From Endothia cerciana (lineage: Eukaryota; Ascomycota; Sordariomycetes; Diaporthales; Cryphonectriaceae): DNA of 64,000 nt. Shown one piece after another: positions 11,139-21,013 of the stretch. Position numbers and translations under genes: made by a program. The stretch's first letter is position 1. Every line of letters begins with the position of its first letter. Below the pieces are notes generated by a model that saw nothing but the letters and a program-made list of their open reading frames with translations, searched no databases and was not told the origin of the DNA. The DNA is taken from positions 62,001 to 126,000 of the forward strand of contig JALRMH010000016.1 in the NCBI GenBank assembly GCA_026119935.1, in the 5' to 3' direction.

Positions 11139-11180
11139 AGGCGGCCTCGAGGGCGATCTGCGACTTGCGCGATGCCGCCC
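11139..11180 (-). pseudogene. NB-ARC P-loop scrap
   Basis: About 40 bp match the P-loop exon of the NLR: 11139 (ggcggcctcgagggcgatct...) against 7988 on the same strand, encoding the ALEAAY end and the GGIGK region. A one-base difference inside the glycine loop (gcgcaag for ggcaag on the coding strand) destroys the frame. No NB-ARC sequence survives on either side. It shows that a further NB-ARC gene once lay here. Confidence 0.6.
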
Positions 11181-11561
11181 AGGATCTATGGAAGCAGAAC
11201 TGAGCATGATAGCAGTAATCTTTTAAGGTTGGCACTATCCCGGTATTTCTTTCCGACACTTCAACGCCAATAATATCTATCAAATGCAACCCCGGACGCG
11301 ATCACCAAGTGACTCATGACCCTGGCTTTAGCTATATACGGACAAGAATAACGGACTGGCCTGCCAGTGCCGACCGGGAATACGTTGCTAGTAATCGCCT
11401 ATTAATAGCCACTTGACGGACTTGGGTGTAGTGGGAAGAATGTGACATCAATCCGCCATGCTAAGCGCCCGGCATCGAATACACCATGGGAACACCATCT
11501 TCCCCCCTTTCCTGATACTCCGCACTGCAAAATCTCGCATACATCCATTGTTTGAGACAAA

Positions 11562-11880
11562 ATGAAATTTGATGTCGTTATTGTGGGTGAAGGCATCTGG
11601 GGTGAATCTGCTCGCCAGTGTTTCCAGAATGCTGGAAAATCTGTTTGCTTAATTTACGATAACGACGGTGTCGAGGCACTTGCGGCATCCGACGATGTAG
11701 CTCAAATCATCCGCGCCGAATATTTTGACCAGGCCTATCGTCATCTGGCCGATCGTTCGCTCGAGGTATTTCGAACTCAGGAACCCTACGCCAGATACTA
11801 CCACGAGCCAGGTTGATTTCTTATTCAGGATGCTCCATTGAGGGCAGAGTACAGCTGGCAGGCGAAAACAAGTCCCAGAG
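11562..11880 (+). pseudogene. FAD-dependent oxidoreductase (DAO family) N-terminus
   Basis: From the ATG at 11562: FDVVIVGEGIWGESARQCFQ is a Rossmann dinucleotide-binding start, followed by ASDDVAQIIRAEYFD and YARYYHEPG, the signature run of DAO-family oxidases such as sarcosine/fructosyl-amine oxidases (usually GGGIWG, with an IIRxEY motif and YHEPGW). TGA at 11814..11816 replaces the expected Trp; the frame then continues as FLIQDAPLRAEYSWQAKTS to a second TGA near 11876. The middle and C-terminal two thirds are gone. The loop reads GEGIWGE instead of GGGIWGL, which would impair FAD binding. Confidence 0.7.
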
Positions 11881-12920
11881 ATGAATCATTGGAATGACGA
11901 GGACGACGAATATGTCTCGGATGAGGTTCTAGGTTGGAAGATGTGATCGATTAGGATATGTGGCCCAAATCGCCCCGCGAGACTGACTAAGTAGCAAAAT
12001 AGCCGGGTGCCATTCTACAGAATTGCAACTCGGGATGGTGAAATTGAATCAGCACTGATATCAAACGTCACTTCCATTAATGAGACCATAGACTCGGTGG
12101 TTGAGAGACGTAGACGCTCCGTAAGGGAACATCTGGCTATAGCGCTCCAAGGTTAGTCATTTTGCTCGATAATACCTAAAAGTCAGTTGGTAAGATCGTC
12201 TCGTCCTCGTAAATTTCCCTCCCTTGCCCAAACGATGGCCTTTTCAACAGCCCGTTACCATCTCGTCTTTCCCTTGAGTCGTCTGTCCGCTGCTTATAGC
12301 AGACTCGTTCCTGCACCTCTTGTACATACATCAGCCTTCCAAGCGTTCTTGCGCCCACTCTCACCGCGGTTGGTACGACAGAAAAGGGGATCTGGCGCGG
12401 GAGGCACGGGTGTACGAGGGAAGAGGATGGAAAGGAACCGCTTGACGGCACGCATATGACGACTCGGTAAAATTCTGCCTTGCCATTGCTGGTGTGCGGC
12501 CGGGATGGTACGGCATGAAAAAGGGGCTCGACACAATAGGCACAGGAGGTGTAGAAACCTTGAAGGGAAAGGAGAGGACGGTGTGTTTGTGTCACATCGA
12601 CTGGGATAACTTCTGGGCCACGTCCAGAGACGCCGTGATTATGCCCCGGCAGTCTGGAAATGCGATTTGCGGTGATGAAGGCCAGCTCCAAAAGTCTCCC
12701 GTAGGCAAGCCCGTCAGAATGAGTGCGCAAAAACTTCCGGGAAATGTACCTGCCCCGGGGGATGTCGAGCTCATATACCAGTGTCTTCGTTGACGGAAAC
12801 CTCGCCGGAAATGTTTTCGCCTGTCGTTGGATGCACGATGGCAAGACTTTGAGAAGGTATTCCAAGCTTATCCAGCATGGCAGTTATAGAATAGGACTAC
12901 TTGAAGCACATCGAGGACTT
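11881..12920. other. Unassigned, with two open frames
   Basis: On the + strand 12003..12150 one frame without a start reads VPFYRIATRDGEIESALISN and on through SVVERRRRSVREHLAIALQG; it looks like a real exon of an NLR-associated protein but I cannot name the family. On the minus strand 12176..12865 is a 229-codon frame with no recognised domain. A plus-strand frame overlaps it at 12494..12793. Confidence 0.3.
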
Positions 12921-12965
12921 AGCACCGCTGTGATGCAATACTCGTTGAGCAGCATCAGATTCGTT
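12921..12965 (+). pseudogene. 45-bp CHAT coding scrap
   Basis: These 45 bases match the reverse complement of 3436..3480 in CHAT copy 1 at 42 of 45 positions (by eye), the segment encoding HRCDAILIEQHQIRS. It abuts the first TPR of the array that follows. No flanking CHAT sequence is recognisable. Confidence 0.7.
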
Positions 12966-13560
12966 GCACAGGACAAGACTCACCCTACTCGGCTGGCATC
13001 ACAGCGAGAACTTGCTATAGCATACCAGGCCAACAGGCAGACACAAGAGGCAGTAGAGCTGCTGAAGCATGCTGTCGAGGTTCAGAGAACTACACTCGGC
13101 AAGACTCACCCTGATCGGCTGGTATTGCAGGCAAGAACTTGCTACAGCATACCAGGCCAACGGGCAGACACAAGAGGCAGTAGAGCTGCTGAAGTACGTT
13201 GTCGAGGTTCAAGGAACTACACTCCGCAAGACTCACCCTACTCGGCTGGAAATGCAGCGTACACTTGCTACAGCATACCAGGCCAACGGGCAGACACAAG
13301 AGGCAGTAGAGCTGCTGAAGCATGTTGTCGAGGTTCAAGAAACTGCACAGGACAAGACTCACCCTACTCGGCTAGCATCACAGCATGAGCTTGCAGGAGC
13401 ATATCAAGCCAATGGACAAGTGGAAAAGGCAGTTCAGCTGTTGGAACATGTCGTGGCAATACGGGAGACAACACTTGCTGAGAACCACCCTTCCCGACTG
13501 GCATCACAGCATCAGCTTGCAGGAGCATATTCTGAACTGATACCTGAAACCTATCAGGGA
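12966..13560 (+). pseudogene. TPR array scrap (QANGQTQEAVELL type)
   Basis: Four to five 42-residue TPRs of the unit LATAYQANGQTQEAVELLKH-VVEVQ-TTL-KTHPTRLASQ, period 126 nt. This is the repeat class found at the C-terminus of HET/NACHT/NB-ARC TPR receptors and of TPR-CHAT proteins. A single extra base in the second unit (near 13130, cag-g-caagaac against cag-cgagaac) shifts the frame: unit 1 reads in one phase, units 2-5 in another. No N-terminal domain is attached. The repeats fade after QHQLAGAYSEL near 13540. Confidence 0.8.
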
Positions 13561-14117
13561 GCATATCAGGGACAATGTAAATGTGTTGAACGAGGGTTAT
13601 CAGGGCGTGAAAAGTTTTTAAGCTGTGGAAGGCGTTTACGGATGCAAAGCCCGCCTGGCGCGTTTTGTAAGAGCAGAGTTTTAGAAAACCACAACATTGG
13701 CATTATCAGCATAGACGCTGAGAGACTCGGCGAAGTTTCTCGGTTTAAACATGACAAAGGACGAGGCGAAACCACGATCTTCTTGTAATACGAAAACTAT
13801 TCGCCCTCCGCGTGATCGAAACATGCTTTTTTGAGTCACCCAAGACCGCGAAGACCAATGACTATGAGCCTCCATCATAGTGGGACCTGGACTCTGATGC
13901 GGGGGCACCTTATCGATACGGGCCCCACGTTCCCTACCTCTTATTTTCGCCCTGCAATTGCAGACCTGTTTGCTTCCCCATTTTCTCCCTCAGGCGACCC
14001 TCACTGTCAATTCGCAGTCTTTGCCTTTTATAACTTGCATCTCAGCCGTAATGTGAAGCTCAGAACGTCACACTCAGGATTCTCACGCTGCGCCTTTCTG
14101 GCCCCAATCTTCGCACG
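13561..14117. other. No recognised gene; upstream of HET-NB-ARC
   Basis: Sequence between the TPR scrap and the ATG of the HET-NB-ARC gene. No domain recognised; it should hold the rightward promoter. A pyrimidine-rich run lies around 13930-14010. Confidence 0.35.
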
Positions 14118-16206
14118 ATGCGTCTCCTGGAACTAGGAAACGAGGGCGAAATCAGTCTTACCGAGGACCTCATTGGAGATACACCGCCCTACGCCATCTT
14201 GTCACACACTTGGGGAGATGCTGACCAGGAGGTCAAAATGAGCGATTTGAGAGACGATGTGGCCAAGCACAAGGATGGCTACAGAAAGATCGACTTCTGT
14301 AGCAGGCAAGCTGCTCGAGATGGGCTACGCTTTTTCTGGATTGATACCTGCTGTATCAACCAAGACAGCCTTCCCGAGCTGACCAAGGCCATCAACTCTA
14401 TGTTCCGCTGGTACCAAAATGCCGAAAAATGCTATGTATACCTATCGGACGTTCAATCGAATCCGATGGGGCGGGTTGGCGATTCTTCCGGGTGGGAGTT
14501 GGCGTTCCGCACTAGTCGGTGGTTTACGCGTGGCTGGACGCTGCAGGAGCTAATCGCACCGCGGGTAGTGGAGTTCTTCTCTTCAGAGGGTTATTCGCTC
14601 GGCGATAAGGAGTCGCTGGAAGTCCAGCTCACCGCCATCACCGGGATCCCGGTTGCGGCTCTCCGCTGCTACGCGCTCTCCGAATTCACCGTTGAGGAGC
14701 GGTTTTCGTGGGTTGCCACCCGACAGACCAAGCTCGAGGAGGACAGGGTGTACTGCCTGCTAGGCATTTTCGCTGTCTTCCTGCCTCTCATTTACGGCGA
14801 GGGTGAGGAGCACGCGTTCAGGCGGCTCCGGAGAGAGATCAAGGGTAGTTGATAGCTTCCATGGTGCGAGGACATGCTGACTCTCCCCTAGACTGCCGGA
14901 AGCAAAGACGCGAGCCCTTTTCCACCGTGCCATTCAGCCGAGACCAAAATTTCGTCGATCGACCTAGCATCTTAGCATGGATTCGCGACCAGTGTGCAGG
15001 GCCGGCCTCTCGCGCCGCGCTCGTAGGCATAGGCGGCATTGGGTAGGCAACCCACCGCTTCATATGGGATCAGATCTGATAGTACGAAAGAAAATCAAAG
15101 GTTGCTATCGAGTATGCCTTTAGCGTGAGGGACAGCTCACCGCAGACGTGGGTGTTCTGGGTCCATGCGAGCACGAGAGCTCGCTTTGAGGAGGCCTACC
15201 GGGGCATTGCGGAGAGGCTTGCGTTGCCAGGCCGGCACGAATCGAACGTGAACATTTTCTCGCTCGTTAGCAGCTGGCTGTGCGATGAAACGAACGGCGG
15301 CGATGGGTTATGATTTTGGACAGCGTGGACGATATTGAGGTATTCTATCCAGAGCGGAACTCACCGGACATGTCGGCACCGCTTGCGAACTATCTACCAC
15401 AGAGCCGAAACGGATCTATCCTCGTTACCTCGCGAAGCAAGGCGGCCGCGGCGAGGATCGTTGGAGAGCTCGGGGACCTGAAAGAGGTTTGCACAATGGA
15501 TGAGGGCCAGGCCTTGCAGCTCCTACGCAGCAGGCTGCGCGATGTATCGACCGACGATGGTCTGACAGCCCTAGTCCGTGCCCTTGATCGTATACCCCTT
15601 GCGATTACCCAGGCTGCTGCGTATATCAACCAGCGATTCAGAATGTCGCTGCCCGGCTATCTAGGTGAGCTGCGCAAGAGCGACAGTAGGAAAACAAAGC
15701 TTCTTAGCCGGAATCTAGGGGACCTCTGCCGCGATGGCAGCGCGTCCAGCTCTATAGTGACGACGTGGCAGATCTCGTTCGAGCGTGTCTACAGAGAGAG
15801 ACAGTCTGCTGCTGACCTGCTCTCTCTTGCGAGTTTCTTCAATCCCCAGGGGATTCCAGATTTGATACTTCGAAAGTATGGTAGGAGCGTGGTAGCGAAG
15901 ACCGACGATAACGACACGGACGGCGAGTTCGACGATGACCTGGACCTGTTGCAATCCTATACGCTGTTAACGATGACCACCGACAATGGCGTGTATCAAA
16001 TGCACGCTCTTGTGCAGTTTTGCACCAGGGCCTGGCTGTCCTCGCTCGGCAGGGCAGAAGTGTGGAGACGAGCATTCCTCGCGTTAATGGCAGAGGAATT
16101 CCCCAGTGGGAATTTCGAGAACTGGACAAAGTGCCAGCAGTTGTTGCCGCATATTGATCAATGCTTATTATATTATATCTTTGACATGTGTGGTGTGGAC
16201 TATTGA
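14118..16206 (+). pseudogene. HET-NB-ARC receptor, frameshifted and C-terminally truncated
   Basis: ATG at 14118 starts a HET domain (YAILSHTWGD at 25-34, FFWIDTCCINQ at 72-82, WFTRGWTLQELIAP at 135-148), the death-effector domain of vegetative incompatibility. Two short in-frame introns (14845..14891, 47 nt; 15043..15090, 48 nt, the latter splitting the P-loop codons) connect it to NB-ARC: VGIGGIGKSKVAIEYAF, then after a frame change near 15297-15303 WVMILDSVDD (Walker B), SILVTSRS, and DRIPLAITQAAAYI. The frame change equals about two extra bases (aacggcggcgatgg, expected N-G-R-W). The protein stops at 16204..16206 soon after QLLPHIDQ, where TPRs normally follow; no repeats are left. The HET-only product (about 240 residues plus linker) could still be made, and HET domains can be toxic alone, but this is inference. 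Confidence 0.85.
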
Positions 16207-16579
16207 CAACAGGTTCACGATGTTAAGGACCATCTGGGGGAATCTCTGAGTCTCACCGGTGATGGCTCAAGACTTGAACAAGACTTGTAGACTATCTCAG
16301 AGGAAACTGCACCAAATCTGAGAGCCCTACTCTGAACTCTGGTAATTTTCCTTACCAGCTCAGTGTTTCAAACCGTATTCCTTGTTTCATTCACTCATTT
16401 ATTAACTGTCACAAGCGAGGTGAGCACCTAAGACCCACTTCTATCAAGGTTGAATATATTTTATAGAGCCTGAGGCTTCCATTTTGTGACGATTCACTTC
16501 TACTCTAAGTAGTGTGATGCACAATTTAATCTCACCACCGCCTGGCCACCTGATCAAAAATGATGTAAAGAAAAACAGG
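16207..16579. other. Convergent intergenic gap
   Basis: Lies between the 3' ends of the HET-NB-ARC gene (+) and CHAT copy 2 (-). No TPR or other coding sequence recognised. Confidence 0.4.
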
Positions 16580-17190
16580 CTAAACGCCAAAATGAACATA
16601 GGGAACCCAGAGAGGTGATCCAGTTCCTTCCTCTTCGCTGTGCAAATAGCCATCTCTTAGCGACCTGATTTCGGGCTTTTTTCCATCACTTGCACCCCAA
16701 GCTCTAGTGCCACCCTCAATTAATTTGAAAGATACCGGTATCTCTTTCAAAACTTCTGGCATACCTAGCCAACGGTTCCGAAGCTCCCTAATTGCTTTGT
16801 GAAGACCCCAACACACTGATTTATCTGTCAGGCTTCCATTCATTCCTTCATACGTCTTCTTCGCCATATCAACGCACAGTTCATCATTGACTTCCCATAG
16901 GGTACCAATCACATGGCGGAATCCCGCAAGCTGGCAAGCACTGATGAGGTGAATGCTTTCGTCAACGAACCTCTCACCTCTGGCCTCACCAGTGCCGCAA
17001 GCCGAGAGATAGGCGAGGAATGGTGAACGTTCGCGAAGATTCATTTCCAAAAGAGTGGCTACAGTCAGTGGGTTGCTATCCCAATCCTCCAATCGCAAAT
17101 GGCTTTTTGAAGGATCAGTATTATCTGTATAGCCATGGCCAGCAAAATGGAAGATCTTCGAGTTGGGCAAACCTGGTTCCCGCCTCCCGT
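16580..17190 (-). pseudogene. CHAT-domain protein copy 2, 5'-truncated
   Basis: Minus-strand frame with a complete catalytic core: FHFAGHGYTDNTDP (His) and LAYLSACGTGEARGERFVDE (Cys), HVIGTLWEVND and the terminal WVPYVHFGV. It is clearly paralogous to copy 1 (2363..4206), also in DNA: tgaacatagggaacccag against tgaacgtagggaacccag at the 3' end. Similarity starts abruptly at LPNSKIFHFAGHG; upstream, where the rest of the protease fold and TPRs should be, there is an unrelated pyrimidine-rich tract. Both catalytic residues are intact, but without the N-terminal part it is unlikely to fold. It lies tail to tail with the HET-NB-ARC gene. Confidence 0.8.
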
Positions 17191-17540
17191 TTCCCGACTT
17201 CCGCTTCACGTGCACGCCTCCCGATTTACGCGGCCGTATTCGCCCTTTATCTTCTCTACAAGTTAAGTTGATACTTTTTGGATTTCACTGAAAAAGGTGG
17301 GGTAAGGATAGTACCATTTCAGCATAGCTGCTAACGTCTCTAGAAGCGTTCTGTGGCAAACGAAACTACGGAAAACGGCTGCTCGAAATTCCAGTATCGG
17401 CAGATGATACATTAGTTCGTGTATCCTGTCCCTGGAAGCCTGGTATGAGTGCCACTCCCGCCCGGTACCTGGGATTCCAAAAGTCGTTCGTCTAGTTGAA
17501 CGCCCCCAAGCTCCCTCGACCATTGTGTCCCTTCTTCGCT
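17191..17540. other. Pyrimidine-rich breakpoint and upstream region
   Basis: Begins with a C/T-rich tract of repeated cccg and ttcc words (about 17170-17230) that replaces the missing part of CHAT copy 2. Similar words recur near 28785-28860. The remainder precedes the small gene at 17541; no coding signal seen. Confidence 0.4.
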
Positions 17541-17729
17541 ATGGGCTTGTGTTTCAGCATCCATTCAAACACACCTTTGAAAAGACGTCGCAAGCCCAAA
17601 AGGCTCCAGCTGGCTAGAACAAAGAGGGCTTCAGTATTAAACCAAAGACCACCGACGCCATATCCACGTCAAGCACATGTTAGGCGTGTTCGCGTCGACC
17701 CATACCTTCGTACAAAATGGCTCACCTGA
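17541..17729 (+). CDS. Small basic protein with MGxCxS N-terminus, copy 1
   Basis: 62 residues from the ATG at 17541. It starts MGLCFSIHS, matching the eukaryotic N-myristoylation consensus (Gly2, Ser6), with Cys4 as a possible palmitoylation site, then a Lys/Arg-rich body (KRRRKPKRLQLARTKR). A second protein of the same design is encoded at 23965 (MGICLSMDS, then RCRRPKMQAGMRSR and a shared RPxxPYxxQA motif), so selection on this frame is likely. Family unknown to me. Expected location if modified: inner face of plasma membrane or endomembranes. It may be truncated, since copy 2 is 158 residues. Confidence 0.5.
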   Translation: MGLCFSIHSNTPLKRRRKPKRLQLARTKRASVLNQRPPTPYPRQAHVRRVRVDPYLRTKWLT

Positions 17730-18233
17730 GTATACGGAGTAGAGGTAGCCGATTCAGCCCACATAAGATAGGTTGATCGCGGCTCACGAGATAAGGTGGC
17801 ATGCTAACCTGTGCTTTTGCGGAATCAATGCTAGCTTTTTTTAGAACTCAGATGAGTCGCCTAACCACTTTATGTGGTATGAGGCGTAAATACTACCCCC
17901 CTGTCATGTATCTGAAGCAGATTTCACTGAGATCTGCACATTGCAACCAAGTGGCTGGATAAAGCTCGGTGCGTATGGTGAGAGATTTCAAAGCTTCAAA
18001 GGGCACGGGTCTTGACGAGCCGGTGGAGAATGCATGTTTCAAGAGCATCGATGACGGTCTATCCTGTCGACGCTTTGATGTCGAGTTTCAGATATTCCTT
18101 CAGAATCCCATCAAGCAAACCAGCCATGATTTTACATGTCCCTAGGGTCCACCTGCATGCTTGTCTTCAGGACGCCGGTGATAGAACTCGTATTTAATGG
18201 GAAGATACATTTTGTAAGAAGCATCCTAATACT
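17730..18233. other. No recognised gene
   Basis: Gap between the small MGxCxS gene and the 3' end of the coiled-coil gene on the other strand; nothing recognised. Confidence 0.35.
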
Positions 18234-19529
18234 TCAACTATCCAGCGCCGTGATAAGCTTCTCTCGCAGATCCGCGTTGGCAGTAGCAATCCGATCGTCT
18301 ACATACTCCTCCATCTCAGACGACAACACGTAGTCGAGCTCGTGCGCCTCGACTCGCTCGTCGACGAGCTGGTCTACATGATTCGCTACGTATTCCTCCA
18401 TCTCATCCTTGACGTGGTCCCCGATGTACGTCCGCAGCTCCGCGCGTAGCTCCTGGATCGTCCGAGCCAGGTCAGTCCTGAGCTCCTCCACTTTGCTTGC
18501 CAGTTCTGCCTTGACCTCGGCCTTGACCTCGGCTATAAGCTGCGCCTTGAGGCTTCTCATGGCCTCGGCGGCGGTGGCGGCGACAGCCTTAGGCTCTGCT
18601 CGTGCGTCTTCCCCCGTGTCAGGCGAGGAGACGATGCGGGGTCTCTTCTTGGACGGGCCTGGTGGCGGTGTTGAAGGAGGAGCACTGTATGGCGGGGGGT
18701 CGGCGTCCACGTCACGGTAGTGAAAGGGCTCGTCGGCAGGGACGACCCTCCCGCCGGAGCCACGGTAGAGCGTCGCCAGGTTTGCAGACGCACCATGTGT
18801 CCTGAGACGACGATGCGGGTTCTCTATCGTTGATGCGGCGCTGCAGAGAGTGGACAGCGACTGTGCCTCCCCTTGTGCTCCTGCGGGAGGCAGCAGGGCT
18901 TCACACGGTGCTAGGTACAGAACGACCTTGCGCTGGTGCGACACCATCCGCAAAGACTCGAGGGCTTTGAGATCAGTGGCGCTTGCGGGATGGAGGCTTT
19001 GAACGTCTTTGGGCGCGATCACCAAGGCGGCTGGCGCCGGTGCCGGCGCGAGGGTCATGGAGAGTCGTAGCCATGGGCTTGGCGGTGTACCATGGTCATC
19101 CAAGGAGGAGTGGTAGGTCCGGGAGACTCTTTCGGGAGCGGTTGATAAGTGCTCGTAGGTCATAGACAGGATGGATTCCGGGGCGATGTACAAGTACACA
19201 GGAGTTGTTGTCTCGGTATGGGTACTAGGGGAATCGGGGGCAGTGATCGTAGGTTGGGAAGGAGTACCACGAAGGAAGAGGGAGACTCGAGCCTTGAAGA
19301 AGGCTGTGCTGGAGTCCGAGTTGAAGACGATGCTGATGAAACATGATAATGGGAGGAGGGTGGTCTCGGGGAACAAGGGCTCCGACGCTGGCTTGGACGG
19401 GTCGCGGTTATGATTGTCGTCGATGTCGAGGTAGCCTGCAACGTTATTGAGCTTGAGGATCCTGTTCTTTCTGTTATTCTCATCCTCCTCCTTGTACTGG
19501 ACCCTCGAGGACGGCACATTGCTAGTCAT
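18234..19529 (-). CDS. Coiled-coil protein of unknown family, member 1
   Basis: Intronless frame of 431 residues from the ATG at 19529. The N-terminal half looks like a beta-rich globular domain (LLPLSCFISIVFN, ARVSLFLRG, TTPVYLYIAPESI). A Pro-rich linker follows (DPPPYSAPPSTPPPGPSKKR, with a KKRPR basic cluster that could be a nuclear signal). The last 120 residues are a charged heptad-like coiled coil (LIAEVKAEVKAELASKVEEL, then RTDLARTIQELRAELR and repeated EEYV). A gene at 34.1-35.2 kb has the same plan, including the PPPY motif and K-R-R/P linker. No known domain recognised; the family appears to belong to accessory regions. The frame is undamaged, unlike most neighbours. Confidence 0.7.
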   Translation of the reverse strand: MTSNVPSSRVQYKEEDENNRKNRILKLNNVAGYLDIDDNHNRDPSKPASEPLFPETTLLPLSCFISIVFNSDSSTAFFKARVSLFLRGTPSQPTITAPDSPSTHTETTTPVYLYIAPESILSMTYEHLSTAPERVSRTYHSSLDDHGTPPSPWLRLSMTLAPAPAPAALVIAPKDVQSLHPASATDLKALESLRMVSHQRKVVLYLAPCEALLPPAGAQGEAQSLSTLCSAASTIENPHRRLRTHGASANLATLYRGSGGRVVPADEPFHYRDVDADPPPYSAPPSTPPPGPSKKRPRIVSSPDTGEDARAEPKAVAATAAEAMRSLKAQLIAEVKAEVKAELASKVEELRTDLARTIQELRAELRTYIGDHVKDEMEEYVANHVDQLVDERVEAHELDYVLSSEMEEYVDDRIATANADLREKLITALDS

Positions 19530-20459
19530 GATGGATAATGCCCCAAGCTATCTGTGTGTGCCAAAAGACCAGTGTTAGTTGAATCAGGGACGGAGATATA
19601 ATCAGGAGCACAAAGAAGGATCCCCCCTACGAGACTACCAGCATCAGTCATGGAAGAAAGACACGGGTAATACGCAGGGCTTCCCACCCTCCCAGGCTTC
19701 AGAGCAGCCTCGACTCTTGCAAGCTTCTAAACCTGACGCGGTGTACACCACAGTTGTGATCGATGTGCGTGGAAAGGTAGGAGGGAAATTGAGGTTCGTC
19801 AGGATGAAGGAGCGTGCGCAGTCGATTTTGGGCCAGACGAAAAGGGACAGCACGCAGATCGCAGCGCGAGACCAGACCTGATTCACATCGGCACGCACAA
19901 CGTGACGGTTCTCCCTGAGCGCATCGAGGGAGTCCACCAGACACGTCGTCCCAAAGCCCAGGCTTTCTGTACACGCAGTACGGGACAGCCTGTAGCGTGG
20001 CAATGGGGTTGCAGATCGATGCTGATCAAGATCAAGGTGACTGCGGAAACGTGCAATGCAGTACCTATTTGCGCTGTGCTATACCGTGCTGTATTGCGAT
20101 GGACGGGTGGGACTCGACGGTGGCGGTGATGATGGTGGTGAGGTAATCGGAGCGGGACTGGATGTGGAAGAATGGAAAAGTAGGCACGGGAAACAGTAAT
20201 ACAGGTTGGACCACTCGCTAGCGTTGTTGTGGTGCTAACTGAGACTGTGAAGTTACTAACAGAATCTCGCCAAATTTTGTAGGGAATATGTTGAGGGATT
20301 TTGATCTCTCGATGGGCAGTTCACGGTTTGAATTGGGCCAATGGGCAACAAGCGGAGCCGCCTTGGCGCCGGACCAAGATCCACTCCAAGCGCCCAGCCA
20401 CTGCTGAGAATCTGCATGTTGTCACACGGATTGATATGAGGCCAATTGTTTGTTGTATT
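19530..20459. other. Upstream region of coiled-coil gene; nothing recognised
   Basis: Contains the minus-strand promoter of the 431-aa gene next to 19529. A 119-codon minus-strand frame (19644..20003) and overlapping plus-strand frames show no recognised motif. Confidence 0.35.
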
Positions 20460-20660
20460 GAAGTTGTACCAAATGCGCTAGTAAGCCAACTGGAAGTTGT
20501 TCGGCTTCTTCTCGAAAAGGGCATCGATCCAGCTCCAGTGATGATAAAGGACGTACAGCACTTCCTTGAGCAGCTGGTCAGGGTCATGAAGGTGTGATGG
20601 AAGTCCTTCTCGAGGATGTAAGAGTGTATGGAAACTTACGAGATGGGGACGTCTGCAGTT
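20460..20660 (+). pseudogene. Ankyrin repeat scrap
   Basis: Two ankyrin-like helices in different plus-strand phases: LEVVRLLLEKGID (around 20490) and GHEGVMEVLLEDVRVYGN (from 20582). The phase change and a stop between them show decay. No intact ankyrin gene surrounds it. Confidence 0.55.
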
Positions 20661-20821
20661 CTGGTGGCAGATCTGAGAATAGTTGGAACAAGTGCTCGGC
20701 GATCGCACCAGGGTCTTCTTCGACATTGTCTCTTACAGACAGATGACTCCCAATGAGGCGCAATTAATGCTGTCAAATTGGCTATCTACTCATCTACATA
20801 CACGCCTTGTGTATCCACAGT

Positions 20822-20962
20822 GCCAATTAGCTTTTTGAGCATCTCTTGTCTGTTGGCAGCGCGTCTTGGGCTTTGATGTTGGCTTCGTTCATCAGCAGCT
20901 GTTCCATAATGGTCTCATGGCTCTTGTTGAGAAGAAGAGCGACTGAGTGGGCGCCATGCTTC
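20822..20962 (-). pseudogene. Ankyrin repeat scrap
   Basis: The minus strand reads HGAHSVALLLNKSHETIMEQ then LLMNEANIKAQDA, an ankyrin unit (GA..A..LLL.....I...LL..GA.I...). It ends at a TAA. It is opposite in orientation to the scrap at 20460. Confidence 0.5.
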
Positions 20963-21013
20963 TGTGTTCCTCAGTTCTTGTGAGCAGTGCTTACGTCTTC
21001 GCACTCAAGCTTT

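Noticed and set aside
12176..12865. 229-codon minus-strand frame
   Set aside because: No recognised motif, overlaps plus-strand frames, and sits between relics; not called as a gene.
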